From: Gracilibacillus salitolerans
GTDB taxonomy: Bacteria; Bacillota; Bacilli; Bacillales; Amphibacillaceae
Assembly: GCF_009650095.1 (NCBI RefSeq)
Contig: NZ_CP045915.1
Location: 1,364,001-1,428,000, forward strand
Direction: 5' to 3'
DNA: 64,000 nucleotides
Shown piece by piece: positions 18,778 to 27,632 of the stretch. The notes under the pieces were generated by a model that saw only the letters and a list, made by a program, of their open reading frames with translations, did no database searches and had not been told where the DNA came from. The position numbers and the translations under genes were made by a program. Numbering within the stretch: position 1 is the first letter of the stretch; each line of letters opens with the position of its first letter.

Positions 18778-19476
18778 TTAAATTTTTTTAACCTGCTCAA
18801 ACAATTTATGCAAATAATAAAGCCCTTTTAATTGCTCTTCCACTAAATAATCCATATAAATAAGCGAGTCTTTTGCCACTTTTTTCGCTTTCGTAATGTT
18901 ATTGTTGTCAAATTCTTTTACCATTTCTCTGATAATTTCAATGGAAAAATACGCTTTTCTAAGTGTTCGAATAATTAATAGTTTACTGATATCTTGCTTG
19001 GAATAACTTCTATAGCCATTTTCTTGATTACGTTTTGGCTCAATTAATCCTTCCTTTTCCCAATGGCGTAGAACAGTTGTTGGGACTTCCAATGCTGCTG
19101 CTACTTCACCAATTGTATAAGAAAGCTTTTGTCTGTTAAGAGGAACTTTTTCCGGGTTTTCCAATTCCAACACTTCGATTACTTTTTCTGTTTTTTCCTT
19201 TTCTTTGTGTAGTTCTGCTTGTTTTTCATTTACTAACCATAGAACCTCTGTAAATTTCTTTTCTTGAACAAGTGGCATTATTTCTTTCACAAATCCCATA
19301 CCAAAACCTGTGTTCAAAGCTCGTATGCATTCAAAATAAGCTACATGTTCCTCTGTATAAACTCGATAACCATTTTCTTTTCGTTCTGATGGAGGAACGA
19401 TCCCCCAAGCCTCGTAATGTCTGAGGGCGCTCGTAGTAATATTCAGTTTTCTCGCAATATCTATTGGACGAACCAT
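18778..19476 (-). CDS. MerR-family regulator with two MerR DNA-binding domains
   Basis: A 232-residue protein in which the MerR winged helix occurs twice: residues about 3-70 (PIDIARKLNITTSALRHYE with NGYRVYTEEHV) and about 118-185 (YTIGEVAAALEVPTTVLRHW with NGYRSYSKQDI). Helices separate the two, and the tail lacks an obvious effector domain. Normal MerR proteins carry one such domain. The frame opens at 19500, but AGGAGGG at 5 bases selects ATG 19476. It is transcribed divergently from the UvrA-like ATPase gene, so that gene is its probable target, in a pattern typical of drug-responsive MerR regulators. Confidence 0.9.
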   Translation of the reverse strand: MVRPIDIARKLNITTSALRHYEAWGIVPPSERKENGYRVYTEEHVAYFECIRALNTGFGMGFVKEIMPLVQEKKFTEVLWLVNEKQAELHKEKEKTEKVIEVLELENPEKVPLNRQKLSYTIGEVAAALEVPTTVLRHWEKEGLIEPKRNQENGYRSYSKQDISKLLIIRTLRKAYFSIEIIREMVKEFDNNNITKAKKVAKDSLIYMDYLVEEQLKGLYYLHKLFEQVKKI

Positions 19477-19662
19477 ATTATCCCTCCTGTCATCGTACAA
19501 CTATTATCTATATTTTCCCCTGATAAATCAAACTTTAAAGAAAAACCTTTAACTCCATGTGACGGATATTTGTTAAAAAAACAATACTATATTCAATCAA
19601 CCTTATAACTTGCATGAATGTAATAGAATAGTTGGTGAATCTTAAAATAGGGAGGAATTCTC

Positions 19663-22131
19663 ATGACTAGCATTCAAATAAAAGGTGCTTATGAAAATAA
19701 TTTACAAAACATCTCTGTATCGATTCCGAAAAACAAACTTGTCGTTTTAACAGGACCATCGGGATCTGGAAAATCTACTTTAGCAATGGATACCTTGCAG
19801 CGAGAATGTCAACGCCAATATATGGAGTCTTTAGGTATGCCGACAGATAGTGTAAGTAAACCAAAGGTAGAGGCAATGATCGGGCTATCACCATCAATAA
19901 GCATCGGCCAGCAAATAACGAATCGAAACCCAAGGTCGACAGTTGGAACGGTAACAGATATGTACACTTATTTACGACTCATTTATGAACGACTTGGAGA
20001 GCGCAAATGCCCCAATTGTCAACATATTATTTTGCCTTCCCTTGATAAGGAAGCAATGCAAGAAGAAACTTCAGGTTATATAGAATACATCCATTGTCCA
20101 CAATGTAATACTCGCTTTGAAAAATTCACCCGCTCTCACTTCTCCTTCAACACACCTGAAGGTGCTTGTCCAACTTGTGACGGTCTAGGAGAAGTAAGTG
20201 AAATTGAACAAGAGCTGGTTTTTGATGAGAATGTAAGTTTAAATGATGGTTGTGTAAAAGTGTGGATGAGCGGCACTTATTTTGATTATCAAAAACATAA
20301 TGTGTTAACAGCTGCAAAATATTATCAAATCCCTATTGATGAAAATCTCCCACTAAAGAAATATTCTACTCAGCAACGAGATTTACTATTTTATGGAGTA
20401 GAAAGCGATCAATTTAAAGCACATTTTCCTGATGTAAAGCCACCAAAAACCGTATCAAAAGGAAAGTTTGAAGGAGTACTAACCGCTATTTGGAGAAGGT
20501 ATAAGGAAAAAGGAGGTAGTTCAAGTGAGGCTAGTCTTTTCACCTCGCAAACATGTCCAAATTGTCATGGTCATAGGTTAAAAGAGGAAAGTCGAAATGT
20601 ACTCGTTCATCAAACTTCGATAACGGAGTTAACTACCATTTCATTAGAAGATATGTTTGAATGGCTACAGCGACTCAAGACTTCTTTAACAGCTGAACAA
20701 AAGGTATTTATTGAAACGTATTTACATGATTTATTAGAAAAAATAAGTAGAGTGTTAAAAGTTGGTTTAGGCTATTTGAATCTAGACAGGCAAACTATTA
20801 CAGTGTCTGGCGGTGAAGCTCAACGATTACGACTAGCATCTATTCTAGGCTCTGGGTTGACTGGTGTTTTATATATCTTAGATGAGCCAACTGCCGGTCT
20901 ACACCCGAAGGATACTAAAGGATTAGTAGCTATTATGAAGCAACTAAGAGATTTAGGTAACACGGTATTAGTGATTGAACACGATGTGGATGTGATGAAA
21001 GAAGCGGATCACATTATTGACATGGGACCAGAAGCAGGAAGTGGTGGAGGAAAAATAGTAGGTGAAGGTACGGTAGAAGAATTGCAATCACAAATCGATT
21101 CTGTCACTGGTGAATTTCTAAGGGAAAACAAAAAAATGATATTTGAGAGGCGGAAAGGAATTGGAAAAGTTATTCATATTCAAAATGCTTCCAAGCACAA
21201 TTTGAAAGATATTTCGATAGACATCCCTTTAAACCGTCTCGTATCTGTATCTGGCGTCTCAGGATCAGGGAAATCAACGTTAATCTTTGATGTTTTAGCA
21301 AATCGAGACGTAACAGAATGTGATCATATCACTGGCTTAGAAGCAGTGGATGACATTATTACTGTTAATCAGTCAGCTTTAAGTAGGATGCAGCGCTCTA
21401 ATGTTGCCACCTATACAGATATGTTTACCACTATCCGAAAAATATTTGCTAATGTACCTGAGGCTAAGCAACAAGGTTTTCGCGCAAAAGATTTTTCCTT
21501 TAATACGGTTGGAGGAAGATGTGAAAACTGCCAAGGTCTTGGATTTATCTCCTTAAACATGCACTTCATTTATGATTTGGAAGTGACATGTCCTGTTTGT
21601 CATGGTTCCCGTTTTAAAGAGGAATTATTAAAGGTGAAATACCAGGGATACTCCATTTCTGATATCTTAGATATGTCAGTTGCAGAAACAATGGTGCTTT
21701 TTGAACATCATAAAACATTAGCTCCTAAAATCCGATTGCTTAATGAAATTGGATTAGGCTATTTAAAATGGGGACAATCATTAACGACACTATCTGGCGG
21801 AGAAGGACAACGACTAAAACTCGCTAAAGAATTAAATAAAAAAGCCACCAATCATACACTTTATATATTGGATGAGCCTTCTAATGGACTACATCGCAAA
21901 GATGTGAAACAACTATTAGTTTTATTAAATAGACTAGTGGAAAATGGGAATACCGTCATTGTGGTGGAGCATAGTATTGATATCATTCGCGCTTCTGATT
22001 GGGTAATCGACCTTGGACCAGAAGGTGGAAATGACGGTGGGAAGGTAGTAGCAACAGGGATACCAGAAGAAGTAGCACAATCTAGTACTTCTTATACTGG
22101 TCAATTTTTAAAAGAATCACTGGGATTATAA
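19663..22131 (+). CDS. UvrA-like ABC ATPase (excinuclease A paralogue)
   Basis: An 822-residue protein, shorter than canonical UvrA (about 940). It contains two ATP-binding units: Walker A GPSGSGKST (about 32-40) with signature TVSGGEAQRLRLAS and Walker B YILDEPTAGLHP, then GVSGSGKST with TLSGGEGQRLKLA and YILDEPSNGLH. Zinc-binding Cys pairs are present (CPNC...CPQC, CPTC, CPNC, CENC, CPVC). The shortfall suggests a reduced UvrB-binding region, as in UvrA2/DrrC-type paralogues linked to tolerance of DNA-binding antibiotics. It lies divergent to a double MerR regulator and ends at a strong terminator. Drug resistance is inference. Confidence 0.92.
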   Translation: MTSIQIKGAYENNLQNISVSIPKNKLVVLTGPSGSGKSTLAMDTLQRECQRQYMESLGMPTDSVSKPKVEAMIGLSPSISIGQQITNRNPRSTVGTVTDMYTYLRLIYERLGERKCPNCQHIILPSLDKEAMQEETSGYIEYIHCPQCNTRFEKFTRSHFSFNTPEGACPTCDGLGEVSEIEQELVFDENVSLNDGCVKVWMSGTYFDYQKHNVLTAAKYYQIPIDENLPLKKYSTQQRDLLFYGVESDQFKAHFPDVKPPKTVSKGKFEGVLTAIWRRYKEKGGSSSEASLFTSQTCPNCHGHRLKEESRNVLVHQTSITELTTISLEDMFEWLQRLKTSLTAEQKVFIETYLHDLLEKISRVLKVGLGYLNLDRQTITVSGGEAQRLRLASILGSGLTGVLYILDEPTAGLHPKDTKGLVAIMKQLRDLGNTVLVIEHDVDVMKEADHIIDMGPEAGSGGGKIVGEGTVEELQSQIDSVTGEFLRENKKMIFERRKGIGKVIHIQNASKHNLKDISIDIPLNRLVSVSGVSGSGKSTLIFDVLANRDVTECDHITGLEAVDDIITVNQSALSRMQRSNVATYTDMFTTIRKIFANVPEAKQQGFRAKDFSFNTVGGRCENCQGLGFISLNMHFIYDLEVTCPVCHGSRFKEELLKVKYQGYSISDILDMSVAETMVLFEHHKTLAPKIRLLNEIGLGYLKWGQSLTTLSGGEGQRLKLAKELNKKATNHTLYILDEPSNGLHRKDVKQLLVLLNRLVENGNTVIVVEHSIDIIRASDWVIDLGPEGGNDGGKVVATGIPEEVAQSSTSYTGQFLKESLGL

Positions 22132-22135
22132 AAGC

Positions 22136-22167
22136 AAAAGGTGACTAGAGATGGTCACCTTTTCTTT
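22136..22167 (+). terminator. Terminator of UvrA-like gene
   Basis: A perfect 10-bp stem (AAAAGGTGAC / GTCACCTTTT) with an 8-base loop runs into TTTTCTTT just after the stop codon at 22131. Confidence 0.93.
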
Positions 22168-22293
22168 ATACCCTTTACGTAATGACTCAAAGTCAGTACA
22201 ATTGGTATAGATTTACATATATTTTACGATATTTTAATTCTAAGTTAATAGTAGATTTCTAGAATGAAAGTAGGTGACGAATAAAGGAGGTAG

Positions 22294-22338
22294 ATGTTGA
22301 ATAATGCTATCACTTGTTTTGTAATAACTTACTTCTAA
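22294..22338 (+). CDS. Possible 14-residue leader peptide
   Basis: A consensus AAAGGAGG at 22283-22290 is followed by ATG at 22294 (3-base spacing) or TTG at 22297, opening a frame of only 14 codons (MLNNAITCFVITYF). It lies 60 bp upstream of the 5'-nucleotidase gene, which has its own ribosome site. It could be a leader peptide, a small protein or a decayed start. Without comparison I cannot tell. Confidence 0.25.
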   Translation: MLNNAITCFVITYF

Positions 22339-22398
22339 TGTTCTAACATAATAGATTTAGTGGAAAATAACATAAATTATTTAGGAGGTAATCATTAG

Positions 22399-24450
22399 AT
22401 GACAAGCAATAAGAGATTCGGCTTTTCTTTCAGAATGTTTGCTATTATTGTCTTAGTATTAACGGTTGTTTTACCAACGAGTACGTTGGCTGCAGAGGAT
22501 GACAGTGATTTCTCTTTAACGATCATGCATATGAACGACTCACACGCACATGTAGAACCATTACCTCGAATGTTAACAGCTATTAAAGATGTGCGAGCTG
22601 AAAATCCTGATGCACTGTTACTTCATGCTGGGGATGTTTTTTCAGGTACATTGTATTTTAACCAGTTTCACGGCCAAGCTGATTTGGCCTTATTAAACAT
22701 GATGGGTTTCGATGCAATGGTATTTGGGAATCACGAGTTTGACCTAGGTTCAGGTGAAAACGGGCATGAGTCCTTGTCGGAATTTGTAGCGGCAGCACAG
22801 TTTCCGTTCCTTGGGACCAATATTGACTTCTCAGGGGATCCATTTATGGCTTCATACATAAATGAAAATGCATTTTCTGATTCTCCAAATAACGGTTCTG
22901 TCTATGATGGAATTATTCAAGAAATTAATGGAGAACAGGTTGGTATTTTTGGGCTGACGACAGAAGACACAGCTAATATCTCCAGCCCAGTAAATGTTCA
23001 ATTCTTGAATTATCTTCAAGAGGCAGAACGAGCTGTTGCGGCATTTGAAGAACAAGGTGTTGATAAAATTATCGCATTAAACCATATAGGCTATGATAGT
23101 ACACCAGATATAGGGAACGACTTACAGCTTGCGGCAAGTGTCGACGGGATTGATGTTATTGTAGGTGGACACTCTCATACGAGATTGGATAAACCAACTT
23201 TTATCACAGAAGATGCAAATGGAAATGAAAAAGATCCAACTGTTATCGTTCAAGCACACCAATATGCACAATTGTTGGGTAAATTAGATGTCAATTTTGA
23301 TGAAAATGGTGTCGTTGTGGGCTACGATGGTCAATTAATTGATATAAACGAAAAAGAAGCTGACCCAGAAGCTGAGGAAGTACTGTCTTCCTACAAAGCA
23401 GAAGTAGACGTGTTAACCAATCAAGAAACAGGTGCAGTGGCGATGAAAGACATTCCGAATCCGCGCCTAGGTGATAGTGAAGTCAGTGTCCGTGCAAATG
23501 AAACCGAATTAGGTAACCTTATTACAGATGCAATGCTTACCAAAGCTCGAGAAATAAACCCAGAAGTTGTAATTGCCATGCAAAATGGTGGAGGAATTCG
23601 TGCGACCATTGAGGAAGGCCCGATTACTGTTGGAGAAGTGATTGCTGTATTACCATTTGGAAATGATCCGGTAGTTGCAGAATTAACAGGAGCGGAAATT
23701 AAAGAAATTTTGGAGCACAGTGTCCGAGAAGCACCTGCAGAAAGCGGTGGATTCTTACAGGTTGCTGGAATGAAATTTAACTATGATAGCACTAAAGAAT
23801 CTGGATCTCGTATTATAACGATGGAAGTGGAAATCGATGGTGAATATGAAGAGATTGATTTAGACCAAACTTATTTAGTCACGACAAACAATTTCACGGG
23901 TAAAGGTGGAGACGGTTTTGACGTATTCGCCCAAGCATATGATGAAGGGCGAGTAAGAGATATTGGTGAAATCGACTGGGAACAATTACGTGATTATATG
24001 GTAGAGGACTTAAATGGTGAAGTTGATCCAATTATCGAAGGTCGTATTACTGACTTATTAGGGGGAGAACCAGGAGTCCCTGAGAAACCTGAAGAAGACA
24101 ATAATGGAACGCCAGATGAAGAAAATCCTGGTGATGGCGGCGACCCTGGTGAAGGAACTAACAACAACGAATCTAGTGATGGATCAGATGACCGTAAAAA
24201 CTCAGATGAAGAAACTGACAAAGTAGGTTCTGAAGATGAAGAAGATAAATTAGATTCTGAAGATAAAAATGGCAAAGAAACTTCAGAAGATAGCAATAAT
24301 GAAGCAAACTCTGGTGATGGAAGTAATCAAGAAGAAGGCGAACGTCTTCCGGATACGGCTACTAATATGTATACGTTTATTTTATTAGGAGCAATCATCA
24401 TAATCATTGGAATAGGTGTGCTAGTATATAGGAAAGTAAAACTAACATAA
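22399..24450 (+). CDS. Cell-wall-anchored 5'-nucleotidase / 2',3'-cyclic phosphodiesterase
   Basis: A 683-residue exported enzyme that would dephosphorylate extracellular nucleotides. Residues 1-31 form a signal peptide (ending near TLAA). The metallophosphatase domain (about 38-330) carries HMNDSHAHVE, LLHAGDVFSG, FGNHEFDLG and GGHSHTRLD. The C-terminal 5'-nucleotidase domain (about 345-555) carries MQNGGGIRATI and ITVGEVIAVLPFGN. A strongly acidic Ser/Asp/Glu/Gly linker (about 560-647) leads to LPDTA at 650-654, a hydrophobic helix and a basic tail, the layout of a sortase substrate. LPXTA resembles class D sortase motifs rather than LPXTG. AGGAGG precedes ATG and a strong terminator follows. 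Confidence 0.93.
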   Translation: MTSNKRFGFSFRMFAIIVLVLTVVLPTSTLAAEDDSDFSLTIMHMNDSHAHVEPLPRMLTAIKDVRAENPDALLLHAGDVFSGTLYFNQFHGQADLALLNMMGFDAMVFGNHEFDLGSGENGHESLSEFVAAAQFPFLGTNIDFSGDPFMASYINENAFSDSPNNGSVYDGIIQEINGEQVGIFGLTTEDTANISSPVNVQFLNYLQEAERAVAAFEEQGVDKIIALNHIGYDSTPDIGNDLQLAASVDGIDVIVGGHSHTRLDKPTFITEDANGNEKDPTVIVQAHQYAQLLGKLDVNFDENGVVVGYDGQLIDINEKEADPEAEEVLSSYKAEVDVLTNQETGAVAMKDIPNPRLGDSEVSVRANETELGNLITDAMLTKAREINPEVVIAMQNGGGIRATIEEGPITVGEVIAVLPFGNDPVVAELTGAEIKEILEHSVREAPAESGGFLQVAGMKFNYDSTKESGSRIITMEVEIDGEYEEIDLDQTYLVTTNNFTGKGGDGFDVFAQAYDEGRVRDIGEIDWEQLRDYMVEDLNGEVDPIIEGRITDLLGGEPGVPEKPEEDNNGTPDEENPGDGGDPGEGTNNNESSDGSDDRKNSDEETDKVGSEDEEDKLDSEDKNGKETSEDSNNEANSGDGSNQEEGERLPDTATNMYTFILLGAIIIIIGIGVLVYRKVKLT

Positions 24451-24475
24451 ATAAAGTCGAGTATTTATAAACTTA

Positions 24476-24526
24476 TTTCAGGTCTGTGCTCTGCTAGATT
24501 CATAGCAGGCACAGACCTGAAATTTT
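24476..24526 (+). terminator. Terminator of 5'-nucleotidase gene
   Basis: The long stem TTTCAGGTCTGTGC / GCACAGACCTGAAA, extended by CTGCTA / TAGCAG, is followed by TTTT. It lies 26 bp after the stop codon. Confidence 0.92.
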
Positions 24527-24703
24527 GTATAGTACCGAGCTCAGAAACAAATGAGACCTTTCTCTATAGATGAAAAAAACGCATTCTATTCGATGCGAGG
24601 GGGACTAAATATGATCCTACGAAATTTCCAAGGACTATATTAAAATGGATAAATATGTTATACAATCGTTCCATAAGACTTTCTCAAAAAAGAGGTGAAG
24701 ATG

Positions 24704-25768
24704 ATGTTTGATAATGAAATGACAGAACTTTTGCATATTCAATATCCGATTATACAAGCACCAATGGCAGGTGGAGTAACAACGTCAAAGTTAGTAGCCG
24801 AGGTTTCAAACAATGGCGGTCTGGGCATGATTGGAGCAGGTTATATGTCACCTATACAAATCCGCGAACAGATCAGAGAAATAAAGGAGTTAACCTCCAA
24901 GTATTTTGGTATCAACCTATTTGTTCCAAGAGAATTTGATGTGAAGGAGAATGAAATTAACTCAGCTGATCGATTATTGCAGCCTATTCGTGAGCAATTG
25001 CAAGTAGAAACCAATATGGAAATACCAACGTTTAATAAAGTAACAGAATCGTTCCATCAACAAATAAACGTTATAATGGAAGAGAAGATTCCTGTGTGCT
25101 CTTTTACATTTGGTATCCCTTCCAAAGAAGTAATTCAGATGTTAAAAAAACAAAACATTATTTTGATGGGAACCGCTACAACTGTTGATGAGGCCATTGA
25201 AGTGGAACAGAGCGGGATGGATATTGTTGTTGTGCAAGGCAGTGAGGCTGGTGGCCATCGAGGAACCTTTTTGGACGTAGAACAAGAAAGCTTGGTAGGT
25301 TTAATGTCCTTAATCCCTCAGGTTGTTGACCATGTGAGCATTCCTGTTGTTTCTGCAGGAGGAATTATGGATGGAAGAGGCTTAAAGGCTTCTGCTTGTT
25401 TAGGAGCTCAAGGTGTTCAAATGGGAACGGCCTTTTTAACTTGTTTGGAAAGTGGTGCTACTGCATTACATATTGAAGAAATTCTTCATGCTACCGAAGA
25501 CCAGACAGTTTTAACTCGTACTTTTTCGGGAAAATGGGCTAGAGGAGTTAACAATAAATTCATTTCCAAAATGAAACAACATGAAACATCTTTACCAGAT
25601 TTTCCTGTTCAAAACAGTTTAACAAAAGGAATTAGAAAAGCCTCTTCTTTACAAAAAAATCGTGATTATATGTCGCTTTGGTCTGGACAAAGTCCACGAT
25701 TAGCCAAAAGGCAAACTGTTAAATCGTTGATTCAAAATATTATGGGAGAAGTAAATAAAAGTAATTGA
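24704..25768 (+). CDS. Nitronate monooxygenase (2-nitropropane dioxygenase family)
   Basis: An FMN-dependent TIM-barrel enzyme of 354 residues that detoxifies alkyl nitronates such as propionate-3-nitronate. N-terminal YPIIQAPMAGGVTT and the FMN/catalytic motif QGSEAGGHRG (His in the middle) are characteristic, as are PVVSAGGIMDGRGL and GAQGVQMGTAFL for phosphate binding. The AGAGGTGA site overlaps the GTG that opens the longest frame at 24695; ATG 24704 (about 6 bases) is favoured over ATG 24701. It is flanked by terminators on both sides and so is monocistronic. Confidence 0.92.
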   Translation: MFDNEMTELLHIQYPIIQAPMAGGVTTSKLVAEVSNNGGLGMIGAGYMSPIQIREQIREIKELTSKYFGINLFVPREFDVKENEINSADRLLQPIREQLQVETNMEIPTFNKVTESFHQQINVIMEEKIPVCSFTFGIPSKEVIQMLKKQNIILMGTATTVDEAIEVEQSGMDIVVVQGSEAGGHRGTFLDVEQESLVGLMSLIPQVVDHVSIPVVSAGGIMDGRGLKASACLGAQGVQMGTAFLTCLESGATALHIEEILHATEDQTVLTRTFSGKWARGVNNKFISKMKQHETSLPDFPVQNSLTKGIRKASSLQKNRDYMSLWSGQSPRLAKRQTVKSLIQNIMGEVNKSN

Positions 25769-25806
25769 TAATACTTGTTCGAAGTATCCGCTGTTATTTA
25801 TTCCAA

Positions 25807-25844
25807 GAGAAAAAGAGGGGAAATAATCCTGCTTTTTCTCTTTA
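25807..25844 (+). terminator. Terminator after nitronate monooxygenase (possibly bidirectional)
   Basis: The stem GAGAAAAAG / CTTTTTCTC with a 16-base loop separates the convergent monooxygenase and VOC genes and is T-rich on the plus-strand side. Confidence 0.65.
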
Positions 25845-25846
25845 CT

Positions 25847-26254
25847 TTAATTTTCCGTATCGAATAGAAATGTTACCCCGAATTTGTCTGTTAAGCTGCC
25901 GTATCCAGGACTGAATGATTGTTTCTGAAAAGGCATTTTTACTTGACCTTCATCCTTTAAAGCTTCAAAAAAACGTCTTGATTGTTCAACGTTATTGGAT
26001 GTAATACAGATGGTGACCTGATTACCTTGTTGAACTGGTAAAGTACTAGGGCTGTCAGAAATCCAAATAGCTGAATCTCCTATCTCCAATTTTGCATGAG
26101 CTACAAGATCTTTCAATTCCTCTTTAGGTGGTTCAGGCATATCATCGTATGTGATAAGCATAGGCACTTCAGCATCTAATGCTTTCTGATAATATTGGAT
26201 TGCTTCCCTCGCATTTCCATCCATCATTAAATAAGGTGTAATTTTAATCGTCAT
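25847..26254 (-). CDS. VOC-superfamily protein (PhnB/glyoxalase-like)
   Basis: A 135-residue protein with the paired beta-alpha-beta-beta-beta units of the vicinal-oxygen-chelate fold. ITPYLMMDGNAREAIQYYQKAL at the start and FGVTFLFDTEN at the end match the PhnB-like subfamily (3-demethylubiquinone methyltransferase-like domain). Members often serve as small-molecule binding or resistance proteins, and the exact function is unknown. An AAGGAG-type site lies upstream of ATG. It is divergent from the pentapeptide-repeat gene and convergent with the monooxygenase gene. Confidence 0.88.
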   Translation of the reverse strand: MTIKITPYLMMDGNAREAIQYYQKALDAEVPMLITYDDMPEPPKEELKDLVAHAKLEIGDSAIWISDSPSTLPVQQGNQVTICITSNNVEQSRRFFEALKDEGQVKMPFQKQSFSPGYGSLTDKFGVTFLFDTEN

Positions 26255-26421
26255 TATCTTTTTCTCCTTGCTTTTTTTGGATAAATAAATGATATCACTT
26301 TTTTTCCTTCCTGATTTCTTATCGCTTGCTCCCTTTTTAGGCTTTTACATGGGGTAGTGTGTTAAAATGTTACTAATAATTCGCTTTCAAGAATATTGAA
26401 AAAATATAGGACGTGTTGAAC

Positions 26422-27225
26422 ATGATGCATGATTTAAAATCAGATTGTAAAAATTGCTTTGCCTTATGTTGTGTAGCTTTACCCTTTGGTAAGTCTCATG
26501 ATTTTCCTTTCAGTAAAGACGGTGGAAAACCATGCCGAAATTTATGCTCCAATAACATGTGTTCCATTCATGATCAATTGAAAGACAAAGGCTTTAATGG
26601 TTGTGTTACATATGAGTGCTTTGGTGCAGGTCAGCATGTTTCACAAACTATTTATGGTGGCAAAGACTGGCGTGAAGATAGCGAACATACTGAAGAAATG
26701 TTTGCTGTATTTCCTGTTGTCCAGCAACTACATGAAATGCTCTGGTACCTTAAACAAACATTGACTTTAAAAGAAACACAAGCATTTCATGATAGTCTTC
26801 AAAAAATATACGACGATACCGTTAAGCTTACCGAGAAGGATCCAAAGGAAATTCTTGAAATTGATATTACTGAACATCGAGTTAAAGTTAACGCTCTATT
26901 AAAAGAGACAAGTAAGCTATATCGAGACAGCATGATGAAAAAAGGTAAAAAAATCAAAGAAACTGCAGACTTAATAGCTGCAAATTTAAAAGGATTAGAT
27001 CTAAAAGGTGAAGACTTTCGTGGGAAACTATTAATAGCAGCAAACTTAAGTGATAGTGATTTGAGAAAAGTAGATTTTATTGGGGCGGACCTTAGAGACG
27101 CCAAGTTATATGGCGCTAATTTGACAGGTGCTCTTTTTCTTACGCAATCTCAAATTAATTCTGCAAAAGGTGATAATCTCACGGAAATTCCAAGTTATTT
27201 AGAAAAGCCCGACCATTGGAAGTGA
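26422..27225 (+). CDS. Cys-rich pentapeptide-repeat protein
   Basis: A 267-residue protein with two parts. The N-terminal region contains twelve or so cysteines (DCKNCFALCC, CRNLCSNNMC, GCVTYECFG), with a CxxCxxxCC arrangement resembling YkgJ-type metal-chelating proteins. After a helical middle (about 85-175), the C-terminal region (about 180-240) is a run of pentapeptide repeats (ADLIAANLKGLDLKGEDF, then ADLRDAKLYGANLTGALF), which fold as a right-handed beta helix. Start: GTG 26413 lies too close to AGGA, so ATG 26422 is chosen. It is monocistronic. The role is unknown; pentapeptide-repeat proteins in gyrase protection are one precedent only. Confidence 0.85.
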   Translation: MMHDLKSDCKNCFALCCVALPFGKSHDFPFSKDGGKPCRNLCSNNMCSIHDQLKDKGFNGCVTYECFGAGQHVSQTIYGGKDWREDSEHTEEMFAVFPVVQQLHEMLWYLKQTLTLKETQAFHDSLQKIYDDTVKLTEKDPKEILEIDITEHRVKVNALLKETSKLYRDSMMKKGKKIKETADLIAANLKGLDLKGEDFRGKLLIAANLSDSDLRKVDFIGADLRDAKLYGANLTGALFLTQSQINSAKGDNLTEIPSYLEKPDHWK

Positions 27226-27632
27226 TACTTTTCACTTGGTGATCACCTAATTCTTCAAAATTCAAATTTATCTTTTCCTGCAACGCTTTTGATATGTACA
27301 CCAAATGACCAATACTGTATGTCATCCAGCAGCATCAAAAAAATAAAACAGGCTGAATATGAGCGAACCGTAAAATAGTTACCCAGCTGATTCTGTTTTA
27401 AATATTTGAACATTCTTGGTGTTCCTTGTCATGAAAGTGGCAATCTAACGTAATAAAAATATAAGGAGCAGAAAAACACAATAAATGAGAACCGCTTCTA
27501 ACCAATAAAGACTGGACCTGAAAAAGTCAAATATTGTTGTGGAGAATAATGTCAATTCAATCACCTTAACTGTTATGTAATTATAATAGCAACATATTTT
27601 AGACTATATGTTACTAATATGAGAAGCACTTT
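27226..27632. other. Intergenic region with a doubtful short reading frame
   Basis: This gap lies between the convergent pentapeptide-repeat and potassium-channel genes. It contains one minus-strand frame (27255-27413, 52 residues, MFKYLKQNQLGNYF at its start, one hydrophobic stretch) with an AAGGA site 9 bases upstream. It could be a small membrane protein or gene debris. No clear terminator, RNA or repeat is seen. Confidence 0.3.

Noticed and set aside
19501..19662. MerR-type promoter with long spacer in the divergent gap
   Set aside because: No convincing -35/-10 pair with a 19-20-bp spacer and central dyad could be placed.
23994..24296. Ser/Pro-rich 100-residue frame opposite the nucleotidase linker
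   Set aside because: It is the antisense shadow of the repetitive acidic linker of the nucleotidase gene.
26401..26421. GTG 26413 as start of the pentapeptide-repeat protein
   Set aside because: It lies one base from AGGA; ATG 26422 is better spaced.
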